This document shows, one piece after another, positions 7,386-15,041 of a DNA stretch of 19,903 nucleotides (positions within the stretch are counted from its first letter, which is position 1; each line of letters opens with the position of its first letter). Location of the stretch: contig CP070687.1 in assembly GCA_020353115.1 (NCBI GenBank), forward strand, positions 1,955,523 through 1,975,425, read 5' to 3'. Under the pieces are notes generated by a model. The model was not told where the DNA came from, did no database searches, and was given only the letters and a program-made list of their open reading frames with translations. The position numbers and the translations under genes were made by a program. This stretch comes from Bacteroidales bacterium. GTDB lineage: Bacteria; Bacteroidota; Bacteroidia; Bacteroidales; VadinHA17.

Positions 7386-8888
7386 TCAGCAATGAATATA
7401 CTTTTGAACAAGTTTATGGATCTCTTCATTCTTGCCGAATAACCGTTCACTCAAATCTTTGTCATTATAGGATTTCAGTTTACCGATCAGCATGTCGATA
7501 GTCTCCTTTGGAAAAATCCCGTCCTTCTCAAAGACGGATCTTTTTGCTTCAAGGGCTTCGGCAGAATCCCAGCACGAGTATGGCAAATGGTCCAGTTTCT
7601 CCAGTTTGGATCTGTTCTCTTCATTAAAAATATCCGTGTCTACATAGAGTTCGTCTGCGAACTTTTCTCCGTTTTCCATCTTCAGCCCGTGCCAGGTAGC
7701 TATTATCAGTCCTGCAAGCAGGTTATGGATATTGGCCGATCCGTCAGAAGCTCTGAATTCAATTGACTGCCTTGGAGGATAGGTTTTATACTCGCTCTGA
7801 CTGGCCGGGTTAGCATCCATGGTCATATTTCCTGTCCCCAGCCACCCCAGCGGAACCCTGACCAGAACGGACCGGTTCCGGTCTCCCCAGCAGACGTATG
7901 TGGGAGCTTCCTGATGAGGGACCAGTCTTAAATAAGAGGTTGGAATCGTATTGCCAAACGCCGTTAAGGCACCGGATAAATCAAGAATTCCTGCAATCAT
8001 TTTACGGGCTACCGAACTAAGCTTATCATTATCAACCATTCTGTTTCTTCCCTCTTTTTCAAGCAGCATATGAATGTGAAGACCGCTGCCTGCTTTTCCG
8101 ACTGTGATTTTAGGGGCGAAACTTACTTCCACTCCATATTTGTAACTCAACATCCTGATGATCCACTTGGCAATTACAAGCTGATCGGCTGCATATTCAA
8201 CAGGCTGCGCAAGAAATTCTATTTCGTGCTGTTCATAATCCTCATCTTCCGTGGAAAAGCTTCCCACTTCGCAATGCCCGTACTTTATTCTTCCTCCGGC
8301 AGCGGTAATAAGTTTCATCGCCTCCGTCCTCAGTTCTTCATATTTTGTAAAAGGCATCGACTGATGATAACCTGTCCGGTCGACAGATGAAAAGAGATCA
8401 GCGCGTGGACTGTTTACATAATATTCCAGTTCTCCCAACGCCATAAAGGTATACCCTGTATCTTCCCCGAACCTGCGATAGGCCTTTCGCAGGATATTTT
8501 CCGGTGAGCTGGCCAAAGGCTGCCCGTCTCCTGTGTAAAATGAGCATAATATATCAAGGGAAGGTTCTCTCGTGAAAGGATTCAGGAAAGCAGTATTGAA
8601 GCGGGGAATTACATAAAGATCACTGGAGCCTGAACTTATAAAAGGGAATAAACTGGATCCGTCCACACGTTCACCAATGGTCAGGATCTGATCCAGATGA
8701 TCCAGGCTTGAAATAACAAAATTAAGTGTCTTAAGTTTTCCATCTTCCGCTACATACCTGAAATTCAAGAATTCAATCCCTTTATGTTGAATAAAGGCAA
8801 TAAGATCCTGCTTGGTGAACATTTCCTGTGGTTTCTTAAGGAATTGAACAAGTTCATTCGGATTTAATAACAGATCGGATTCTTTCAT
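7386..8888 (-). CDS. glnA: Glutamine synthetase, type I family
   Basis: Glutamine synthetase condenses glutamate and ammonia with ATP. The 500-residue protein has an N-terminal beta-grasp domain (about 25-115, with the DGSS loop at D76) and a catalytic domain. Residues corresponding to the metal and substrate ligands are present: E153 and E155 (GELEYY), E207 (GHCE), E222 (QHEIEF), H271 and H273 (SGLHIHM), E327 with the preceding TSYLRLVPHQ, R337/R339 (GDRNRS) and E377/R379 (IEFRASDGSAN). The NLYxLP tyrosine motif used for adenylylation in enterobacterial enzymes is absent; the region reads HLPYSCWDSAEAL instead, so regulation by adenylylation is unlikely. It is not the long type III enzyme common in Bacteroidota. 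A related gamma-glutamyl ligase of the same fold cannot be excluded. It lies 172 nt downstream of valS on the same strand. Confidence 0.82.
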   Translation of the reverse strand: MKESDLLLNPNELVQFLKKPQEMFTKQDLIAFIQHKGIEFLNFRYVAEDGKLKTLNFVISSLDHLDQILTIGERVDGSSLFPFISSGSSDLYVIPRFNTAFLNPFTREPSLDILCSFYTGDGQPLASSPENILRKAYRRFGEDTGYTFMALGELEYYVNSPRADLFSSVDRTGYHQSMPFTKYEELRTEAMKLITAAGGRIKYGHCEVGSFSTEDEDYEQHEIEFLAQPVEYAADQLVIAKWIIRMLSYKYGVEVSFAPKITVGKAGSGLHIHMLLEKEGRNRMVDNDKLSSVARKMIAGILDLSGALTAFGNTIPTSYLRLVPHQEAPTYVCWGDRNRSVLVRVPLGWLGTGNMTMDANPASQSEYKTYPPRQSIEFRASDGSANIHNLLAGLIIATWHGLKMENGEKFADELYVDTDIFNEENRSKLEKLDHLPYSCWDSAEALEAKRSVFEKDGIFPKETIDMLIGKLKSYNDKDLSERLFGKNEEIHKLVQKYIHC

Positions 8889-9030
8889 CTTTTATCTGGT
8901 TAAGGAATAAAGTCTATAAAAGTAAGGAATTTAAGAGGATCTTTCCCAAGGTTATGAATGTGGTAATTATGTTAAATAACAGTCAAAATCATCCATTCAG
9001 CAGGAAATGATCCTGATCCGCTATGAATTT

Positions 9031-9062
9031 ACCGGGTGAAAGAAACCGGTTTTTCCCCGGTT
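9031..9062 (-). terminator. Hairpin(s) at the valS stop codon, possible terminator
   Basis: Two mutually exclusive stems can form here. AACCGG (9044-9049) pairs with CCGGTT (9057-9062) around a 7-nt loop, and ACCGGG (9031-9036) pairs with CCCGGT (9056-9061). Read on the minus strand, the small hairpin begins at the valS stop codon and is followed by TCTTTC, a weak pyrimidine tract. It could end or attenuate transcription between valS and the glutamine synthetase gene. Confidence 0.4.
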
Positions 9063-11709
9063 ATTTTAGGTGGGCAATCCGTTCTTCAAGGACCTTTATT
9101 TTCGTTTCAGCATCCGATTTTTTCTTCATTTCGGACTGTACAACATGTTCCGGAGCGTTTTTTATAAACCGTTCGTTCTTCAACTTGTTCATAACCATAC
9201 TCAGAAACCCCCTGGTATATGAAAGTTCAGCCTGCAGCCTTGACAATTCCTCCTCCACATTCATTTTGTCTCCCAACGGAATGTAGAACTCGGTTGTCTT
9301 AACGATGAAAGTAACGGCGCCATCCATCTTCTCTGAAATGAAATTGATATCAGACAGATAACACAGTTTCTTAAGGATTTCACCAAACCGGTTATCATAT
9401 ACCTCTTCCTTCTCCATTACATTCAGAGATATTGGTTCTTTTAAAGGTATATTATTCTCTTTCCTCACCGTTCTGATTGCACTTACGGTTTCTTTGGTTT
9501 TTTCAAACCGTTCAAGCATTTTCTTATCGTAACCTGCTCCGGCAGGCATGCTTGCTACTGCAATAAAGTCTCCTGTACTCCGGCTTCTGAGAAGGTGCCA
9601 AATCTCTTCCGTTATAAAAGGCATGAAGGGATGAAGCAGCTTCAGTAACTTCTCAAGAAATTCGATGGTTGATTCATAAGTTTTCTTATCGATCGGCTTA
9701 CGATATGCCGGTTTTACAATTTCAAGATACCATGATGAAAATTCATCCCAGAATAACTTATACATTGTCATTAGGGATTCCGAAAGCCGGTATTCTGAAA
9801 ATTGCTGTTCCATTATTTCAATTGCCTGGTAAAGTTTCCCTTCAAACCATTCAACAGCCAGTGCCGCATATCTTGGCTGGACGAGTTCATCATCACAATG
9901 CCAGTTCTTTATCAGACGAAAAGCATTCCAGATTTTATTACCGAAGTTCCTGCCCTGCTCGGTAAGGTTTTCTTCAAACAGCAGATCATTTCCTGCCGGT
10001 GAACAAAGTAACATACCTACACGCACACCGTCAGCACCATACTTCCTTATCAGTTCAAGTGGTTCGGGAGAATTACCAAGGGATTTTGACATTTTCCGGC
10101 CCAGCCTGTCACGAACAATTCCCGTAAGATAAACATTTTGGAAAGGTTTCTCACCCATGTATTCATACCCTGCAATAATCATTCTGGCAACCCAGAAAAA
10201 CAGGATTTCGGGGGCAGTAACGAGATCGTTTGTCGGATAATAATAGGTGATATCCGGATTCTCAGGATAGCGGATACCGTCAAACACGGTAATTGGCCAC
10301 AACCATGATGAGAACCAGGTATCAAGCACATCCTCATCTTGTTTCAAATCACTTATAGGCAGCGAGCTATTCCCCGTTTCTCTCCGGGCAACCGTTAAGG
10401 CTTCCTCCACCGTTTCGGCAACAATCACGTTTTCCCCTGTCGGAAGAATCGTCCCCGTTGGCAGGTAATAAGCAGGTATCCTGTGCCCCCACCATAACTG
10501 GCGGGAAATACACCAATCCCTGACATTCTCCATCCAGTGACGGTAGATGTTTTTGAACTTCGGGGGATGTAATTTAACCCGGTCGTTCAGAACATTTTGA
10601 AGGGCCGGTTTTGCCAATTCTTCCATCCTGAGAAACCATTGAAGCGATAGCTTCGGCTCAATAACGGCATCTGTCCGTTCCGAGAAACCCACTTTGTTAA
10701 CATAATCTTCAATCCTAACAATATGGCCCTGCTCCTCCAGTTTCTGCATTACCATATCCCTCGCCGCAAACCGGTCCTCCCCGATAAAAAGCCCGGCCTT
10801 CTCGCTTAAGGTTCCGTCATCATTAAAAATATCTATCACATCCAGGTCGTATTTCAATCCAATCTCATAATCATTCTCATCATGGGCTGGTGTGATTTTC
10901 AGGGCACCTGTCCCAAACTCCCGGTCAACATATTCATCCGTTATTATAGGCACAGAACGGTTCAGGAGCGGAATCAGGATCCTTTTACCCTGCAAATGCC
11001 TGTAACGGTCATCTTCAGGGTGTACACAAACAGCCGTATCACCCAAAATAGTTTCAGGCCGTGTGGTGGCAATGGTCAGCCAGGAATCCTCTTTCTCTAT
11101 TTTATACTTAATATAATATAACTTCGATTCCACTTCCTTATGAACCACTTCCTCATCCGAAACCGCGGTTTGGGCACTGGGATCCCAGTTCACCATTCGT
11201 ACACCCCGGTAAATATGACCCTTCCGGTAAAGATCAACAAAAACCCGGATCACACTCTCAGACATATCATCATCCATGGTAAATTTTGTACGGTCCCAGT
11301 CACAGGATGCACCAAGCTTTTTAAGCTGTTCAAGAATGATCCCCCCATGCTTCTTTCTCCATCCCCAGGCATGTGTAAGAAATTCTTCACGCGACAAATC
11401 GGATTTTTCAATGCCCGATTCTTTAAGATGTGCAACCACCCTTGCCTCAGTAGCAATGGAAGCATGGTCTGTTCCCGGAACCCATAACGTGTTCTTCCCC
11501 TGCATACGGGCTTTCCTGACAAGTATATCCTGGATCGTATTGTTCAGCATATGACCCATATGAAGAACTCCTGTGACATTTGGGGGAGGAATGACAATCG
11601 TATATGGTTCCCTCTCATCAGGGGACGATCTGAAAATACCGTGATCAATCCAGGTTTGGTACCATTTTTCTTCCGTTTTTGAAGGATCGTATTTTGACGG
11701 GATGTCCAT
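9061..11709 (-). CDS. valS: Valyl-tRNA synthetase
   Basis: ValRS charges tRNA-Val with valine and edits misactivated threonine. The 882-residue protein is of normal bacterial length and complete. It starts with the typical KYDPSKTEEKWYQTW; PPPNVTGVLH leads into the class I signature HMGH at 50-53. The CP1 editing domain is marked by TTRPET at 215-220 and GDTAVCVHPEDDRY after it. Further on come the DVLDTWFSSWLWP block and the second class I signature KMSKS at 539-543. The anticodon-binding domain follows, ending in a heptad-rich coiled-coil tail of about 65 residues (from MNVEEELSRLQAEL), which contacts the tRNA in this family. ATG start. The upstream region is shared with the divergent tetR and contains a good -7 element for valS. 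Confidence 0.97.
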   Translation of the reverse strand: MDIPSKYDPSKTEEKWYQTWIDHGIFRSSPDEREPYTIVIPPPNVTGVLHMGHMLNNTIQDILVRKARMQGKNTLWVPGTDHASIATEARVVAHLKESGIEKSDLSREEFLTHAWGWRKKHGGIILEQLKKLGASCDWDRTKFTMDDDMSESVIRVFVDLYRKGHIYRGVRMVNWDPSAQTAVSDEEVVHKEVESKLYYIKYKIEKEDSWLTIATTRPETILGDTAVCVHPEDDRYRHLQGKRILIPLLNRSVPIITDEYVDREFGTGALKITPAHDENDYEIGLKYDLDVIDIFNDDGTLSEKAGLFIGEDRFAARDMVMQKLEEQGHIVRIEDYVNKVGFSERTDAVIEPKLSLQWFLRMEELAKPALQNVLNDRVKLHPPKFKNIYRHWMENVRDWCISRQLWWGHRIPAYYLPTGTILPTGENVIVAETVEEALTVARRETGNSSLPISDLKQDEDVLDTWFSSWLWPITVFDGIRYPENPDITYYYPTNDLVTAPEILFFWVARMIIAGYEYMGEKPFQNVYLTGIVRDRLGRKMSKSLGNSPEPLELIRKYGADGVRVGMLLCSPAGNDLLFEENLTEQGRNFGNKIWNAFRLIKNWHCDDELVQPRYAALAVEWFEGKLYQAIEIMEQQFSEYRLSESLMTMYKLFWDEFSSWYLEIVKPAYRKPIDKKTYESTIEFLEKLLKLLHPFMPFITEEIWHLLRSRSTGDFIAVASMPAGAGYDKKMLERFEKTKETVSAIRTVRKENNIPLKEPISLNVMEKEEVYDNRFGEILKKLCYLSDINFISEKMDGAVTFIVKTTEFYIPLGDKMNVEEELSRLQAELSYTRGFLSMVMNKLKNERFIKNAPEHVVQSEMKKKSDAETKIKVLEERIAHLK

Positions 11710-11754
11710 TGCAAATAACAGATTATTAAAGTTCCCCTAATGGAAACAAAGATG

Positions 11755-11762
11755 CAAAATTA
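11755..11762 (-). promoter_or_regulatory. Candidate Bacteroidota -7 element for valS
   Basis: On the minus strand this reads TAATTTTG followed by CATCTTTG, an exact TAnnTTTG match 45 nt upstream of the valS ATG. A TTTG lies further upstream at 11781-11778 (minus strand), giving a 15-nt spacer, shorter than the usual distance for the -33 box. The -7 match is good; the -33 call is doubtful. Confidence 0.5.
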
Positions 11763-11859
11763 AGAATTTAAATCATACAAAAATTTATGGCTATCATTAA
11801 TTTCACAGATGCAGGTAATCCCTGAATTACTGTACCAGGCTATCAACTAAATTTATAAT

Positions 11860-11867
11860 TAAACTTG
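11860..11867 (+). promoter_or_regulatory. Weak candidate -7 element for tetR operon
   Basis: TAAACTTG is one base from TAnnTTTG and lies 49 nt before the tetR ATG, upstream of the 12-bp inverted repeat. If used, transcription would begin just before the repeat, placing the repeat where a bound repressor would block initiation or early elongation. No clear -33 element is visible. Confidence 0.25.
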
Positions 11868-11882
11868 GAAAACTAAAATAGT

Positions 11883-11913
11883 TTTTTCATTTTTACCACG
11901 AAAAAATGAAAAA
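11883..11913. promoter_or_regulatory. Perfect 12-bp inverted repeat before tetR, candidate operator
   Basis: TTTTTCATTTTT (11883-11894) and its exact complement AAAAATGAAAAA (11902-11913) flank a 7-nt centre, ACCACGA. The repeat ends 3 nt before the tetR start codon. TetR-family repressors are dimers that bind twofold-symmetric sites, often in their own promoter, so this is the natural candidate for autoregulation of the efflux operon. The arms are nearly all A/T, so composition raises the chance of a random match, and an RNA hairpin hiding the start codon is the alternative reading. Confidence 0.45.
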
Positions 11914-11916
11914 TCA

Positions 11917-12537
11917 ATGGAAAAACGCCAAAGGATCATTGAAGAAGGCCTGAGACTGTTTATGAAATACGGCATCCGAAACATTACCATGGATGAACTG
12001 GCAAAACACCTCGGGATCTCCAAACGAACCATTTATGAACAGTTTAAGAACAAGGATTCGCTTCTGCTCCAATGCATTAAGTCCCTTTCAACCGACCAGA
12101 AGAAACGGATAAACCGGATCATGAATGAGTCCGCTCATGTGATAGATTCGATATACCGGATTATTGGAGAAAAATCGGTAATGATGCGGAATCTTAATCC
12201 ACTATTCCTGGAAGATATGCGGAAGTTTCATCCGGCTATATTCAAGCTGATCCACAAACGCGACGAATTGGAGGATATCAGTCTGACCGAGCAGTTACTG
12301 ATAAAAGGAAAAGAAGAAGGTATATTCCTCCCGGAGTTAAATACCAGTCTGGTTACCCGGTTTATGTGGGAGATGTTCCGTTTGTTCGGGGATGATGAAG
12401 TCTTTCCGTTCGAACAATATGACCGTTCTGAAATGCTTGATAATATTTTCATTGTCTTTATCCGTGGACTGTGTACAGCAAACGGTATCGAGATCCTGGA
12501 ATCCTATAAGCACGCCGATCATACACAAACACCTTAA
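11917..12537 (+). CDS. TetR/AcrR-family transcriptional regulator
   Basis: DNA-binding regulator of 206 residues. The N-terminal TetR domain is clear: RQRIIEEGLRLFMKYGIRNIT forms helix 1 and the turn (about 4-24), then MDELAKHLGISKRTIYEQFKNKD (about 25-47) is the helix-turn-helix, with the typical TIYEQFKNK recognition helix. The rest is helical and variable, as expected for a ligand-binding and dimerisation domain; nothing in it identifies the ligand. It is the first gene of an operon with a TolC-like protein, a membrane-fusion protein and an RND pump, with a 45-nt gap to the next gene. The arrangement implies that it controls the pump, most likely as a repressor released by a pump substrate. 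The ATG at 11917 was chosen; another ATG at 11906 is out of frame and lies in the inverted repeat. Confidence 0.92.
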   Translation: MEKRQRIIEEGLRLFMKYGIRNITMDELAKHLGISKRTIYEQFKNKDSLLLQCIKSLSTDQKKRINRIMNESAHVIDSIYRIIGEKSVMMRNLNPLFLEDMRKFHPAIFKLIHKRDELEDISLTEQLLIKGKEEGIFLPELNTSLVTRFMWEMFRLFGDDEVFPFEQYDRSEMLDNIFIVFIRGLCTANGIEILESYKHADHTQTP

Positions 12538-12582
12538 TTATAAGCAGATATATTAAAGAATAATGCATATTCATTTTAACTC

Positions 12583-13920
12583 ATGAGAACATTTATCCGA
12601 TCGATTTTGGCAGGAATAATTCTTTTCCCCGTTTCCCTCCTTGCCCAGGAAAGACCCTCACCGATGTCCCTGACGATCGATGAGGCACTACAGGTTGCTC
12701 TGGAGAACAGCATGACGTTGAAAAATGCCCGGCAGGAAATTTTCCTGGCCAGGAGAAATTATCTCGAAAACCTGGCAGCCGGATTACCACAAGTCAGCGG
12801 TTCGGCATCACTAAATGACAACCTCAAGCTGATGACCCAGCTGATCCCGGCGGAATTCTTTGGTGGAGAGCCCGGCACCTATATTCCCGTACAGTTCGGT
12901 ACAAAGTACAATGCTACATACGGAATCTATGCATCCCAGATGATTTTTAACGGTGCGTTATATGTCGGGTTGAAAACGTTACAACTCCTTGAGCAATTAT
13001 CGCAGCAAAGTCTTGAAAAATCAGAAATGGATTTAAAAAAATCGGTCATGAGCAACTACTTCCTGATCCTGATATCGGAGAGATCAACGGATATTCTTGA
13101 GAGCAACATGGCCAATTTGAACCGGATTCTGCTTCAGACCGAAAAAATGCAACAGGTGGGTATGCGGGAAGAAACCGATGTGGATAAAATTTCGGTCTCT
13201 GTATCCATGCTTGAAAATAACCGGCAATCGACCGACCTAAATACTGAATTGAGCTATAACCTCCTTCGGTTTCAGCTGGGTATCGATCCGGACACTCCGC
13301 TGAAGCTAACCAGCAGCCTGGACGAAATCATGACAAAGTATAGTAGTGATCTGCTTCTGAATCAGGATTTTGTTATAGAAAACCACATTGATTATCGAAT
13401 GCTCAAAACTCAGGAACAGGTAGCCGAAAGGAAACTTCAGGTTGAAAAAGCCGCTTATTTGCCAACCCTTTCCGGCTTTTACTCTTATTCCAGGATGGGC
13501 ATGGACAATGACCTTAATTTCGATTCCTGGTATCCAACCTCAATGATCGGTCTTCAACTCGACCTGCCAGTCTTCAACAGTGGAATAAAATACCAGAAGA
13601 TAAAGAAAGCACAAATCGGGATTGAAATGGCACGTACCAACATGACCATGGTGTCTGACCAGCTGAGATTAACCGAGAACCAGTTGCGCAGCAACCTTCG
13701 GATAGCAAAGGACAAATTCATTAGCCAGAACGAGAATATTGAGGTGGCAGAACGGATTGTCCGGAACACACAGAAAAAGTATGAACAAGGTATGGCTTCC
13801 GTGTTCGACCTGATACAGGCAAACAACGATTACCTGATATCTGAGGGAGATTACCTGAATGCTGTACTGGAACTACTCACTGCACAAATGGAGCTGGACA
13901 TCTTATTAAATAACAACTAA
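12583..13920 (+). CDS. TolC-like outer membrane efflux protein
   Basis: Outer-membrane channel component of the tripartite pump, 445 residues, about the usual length. A signal peptide is visible (MRTFIRS, hydrophobic core to about residue 20, cleavage near LLA-QE). The mature protein has the two repeated outer-membrane efflux protein halves: the first opens with LTIDEALQVALENSMTLKNARQEI at about 30-53, and the second contains VAERKLQVEKAAYLPTLSGFYSYSRMG, the strand-turn region. Long amphipathic helices lie between, and the LTAQMELDILL end is typical. Gaps of 45 nt to tetR and 12 nt to the membrane-fusion protein support one transcript. It should assemble as a trimer spanning outer membrane and periplasm. 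The substrate cannot be read from the sequence. Confidence 0.93.
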   Translation: MRTFIRSILAGIILFPVSLLAQERPSPMSLTIDEALQVALENSMTLKNARQEIFLARRNYLENLAAGLPQVSGSASLNDNLKLMTQLIPAEFFGGEPGTYIPVQFGTKYNATYGIYASQMIFNGALYVGLKTLQLLEQLSQQSLEKSEMDLKKSVMSNYFLILISERSTDILESNMANLNRILLQTEKMQQVGMREETDVDKISVSVSMLENNRQSTDLNTELSYNLLRFQLGIDPDTPLKLTSSLDEIMTKYSSDLLLNQDFVIENHIDYRMLKTQEQVAERKLQVEKAAYLPTLSGFYSYSRMGMDNDLNFDSWYPTSMIGLQLDLPVFNSGIKYQKIKKAQIGIEMARTNMTMVSDQLRLTENQLRSNLRIAKDKFISQNENIEVAERIVRNTQKKYEQGMASVFDLIQANNDYLISEGDYLNAVLELLTAQMELDILLNNN

Positions 13921-13932
13921 AAAACAAAGAAT

Positions 13933-15000
13933 ATGAACAGAAACCGTAACTTAATTTTGGCTCTCATAATTCCCGCAGGAATTCTTTTTTCCGGCTGCAA
14001 CCAGAGCCCGGATACCAAAAGCAGGGAGGAGGGTACCGGAACATCTTCGGAACGGATTCAGCCAGTAAGGGTTATGAAGATCGATTATGCGGAAATAGCA
14101 CGGGCAGAAGAGCTCACGGCAACCATATTACCATTCGAGGAAACCCACCTGGCACCTGCCTTGCAGGGAAGAATCCGGTCCATTACCGTCGATGTGAATG
14201 ATCGTGTCAGGGAAGGCGAGGTGCTTGTGGAAATGGATCGCACCCAATATAACCAGACGAAAGTACAGTATCAAACCCTGAAAAAGGACCTGGCACGAAT
14301 GGATACCCTTCTGCAGTATGGTTCCATAACACAACAGGTGTATGACCAGCAGCAATCAGCGGTGGAGATGCAGGAAGTGGTATTAAACAACCTTGAGGAA
14401 AACACACGGCTGAAAGCCCCCTATTCCGGAATTATCACCGGGAGGTACTACAATGAAGGAGAACTCTTCTCTCCCACACCAAACACACCCTCCGGGAAAC
14501 CAGCCATAATTACCCTGATGAAAATTGATCGGTTAAAGGTATATGTCAGCCTGCCTGAAGAATACCTTCCCCAGGTTAAAAGGGGATTACCAGCCATACT
14601 CAATACGGACGTATATCCGGAAAAGGATTTCCCGGGTTCCCTGTTCAGAATCTATCCCACCATTGATGCAACAACAAAAACTTTCCGGGTGGAGCTACAT
14701 ATCCCCAATGGTGAAGAATTGCTGCGCCCGGGAATGTTCGCCCGTATCCATCTTATACTCGGGAAGAGAAAGGCTCTTGTGGTTCCGGCTATCACCGTGT
14801 TGCAGCAACCGGGCACCAATGACAAATATATTTTTATCAATAATGACGGCGTGGCACAAAGGGTCTTTGTCCGGATCGGAGAACGGTTTGATGAACAACT
14901 GGAGATAATTTCGGGCCAACTCAAGGGAGGCGAAGAGCTGATTTTTGCCGGACAAAACAGGCTGGAGGACCGGGATTCACTGAGAATTGTCACCCAGTAA
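13933..15000 (+). CDS. RND efflux periplasmic adaptor (membrane-fusion lipoprotein)
   Basis: Adaptor of the HlyD/AcrA family joining the RND pump to the TolC-like channel, 355 residues. The N-terminus is a lipoprotein signal ending in the lipobox FSGC with the lipidated cysteine at C22, so it should be anchored in the inner membrane. The first half of the lipoyl/barrel-sandwich domain is at about 70-105 (LAPALQGRIRSITVDVNDRVREGEVLVEMD), then an alpha-helical hairpin (106-158), the second lipoyl half (LKAPYSGIITGRYYNEGEL, 160-178), a beta-barrel at about 198-285 with the LRPGMFARIHL signature at 264-274, and a membrane-proximal domain to the end. The hairpin is short, as in many Bacteroidota adaptors. 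It sits 12 nt after the channel gene and 41 nt before the pump. Confidence 0.93.
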   Translation: MNRNRNLILALIIPAGILFSGCNQSPDTKSREEGTGTSSERIQPVRVMKIDYAEIARAEELTATILPFEETHLAPALQGRIRSITVDVNDRVREGEVLVEMDRTQYNQTKVQYQTLKKDLARMDTLLQYGSITQQVYDQQQSAVEMQEVVLNNLEENTRLKAPYSGIITGRYYNEGELFSPTPNTPSGKPAIITLMKIDRLKVYVSLPEEYLPQVKRGLPAILNTDVYPEKDFPGSLFRIYPTIDATTKTFRVELHIPNGEELLRPGMFARIHLILGKRKALVVPAITVLQQPGTNDKYIFINNDGVAQRVFVRIGERFDEQLEIISGQLKGGEELIFAGQNRLEDRDSLRIVTQ

Positions 15001-15041
15001 AACCATACCATACATTTACAACCTCATAATACGAGAAAAAA

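Noticed and set aside
8070..8390. Plus-strand open frame of 106 codons
   Set aside because: It lies wholly inside the glutamine synthetase gene on the other strand, and its product is low-complexity with no recognisable family; it is an antisense shadow.
8984..8991. Possible -7 element for the glutamine synthetase gene (TGATTTTG on the minus strand)
   Set aside because: One mismatch, no -33 box and nearly 100 nt from the start codon; not distinguishable from chance.
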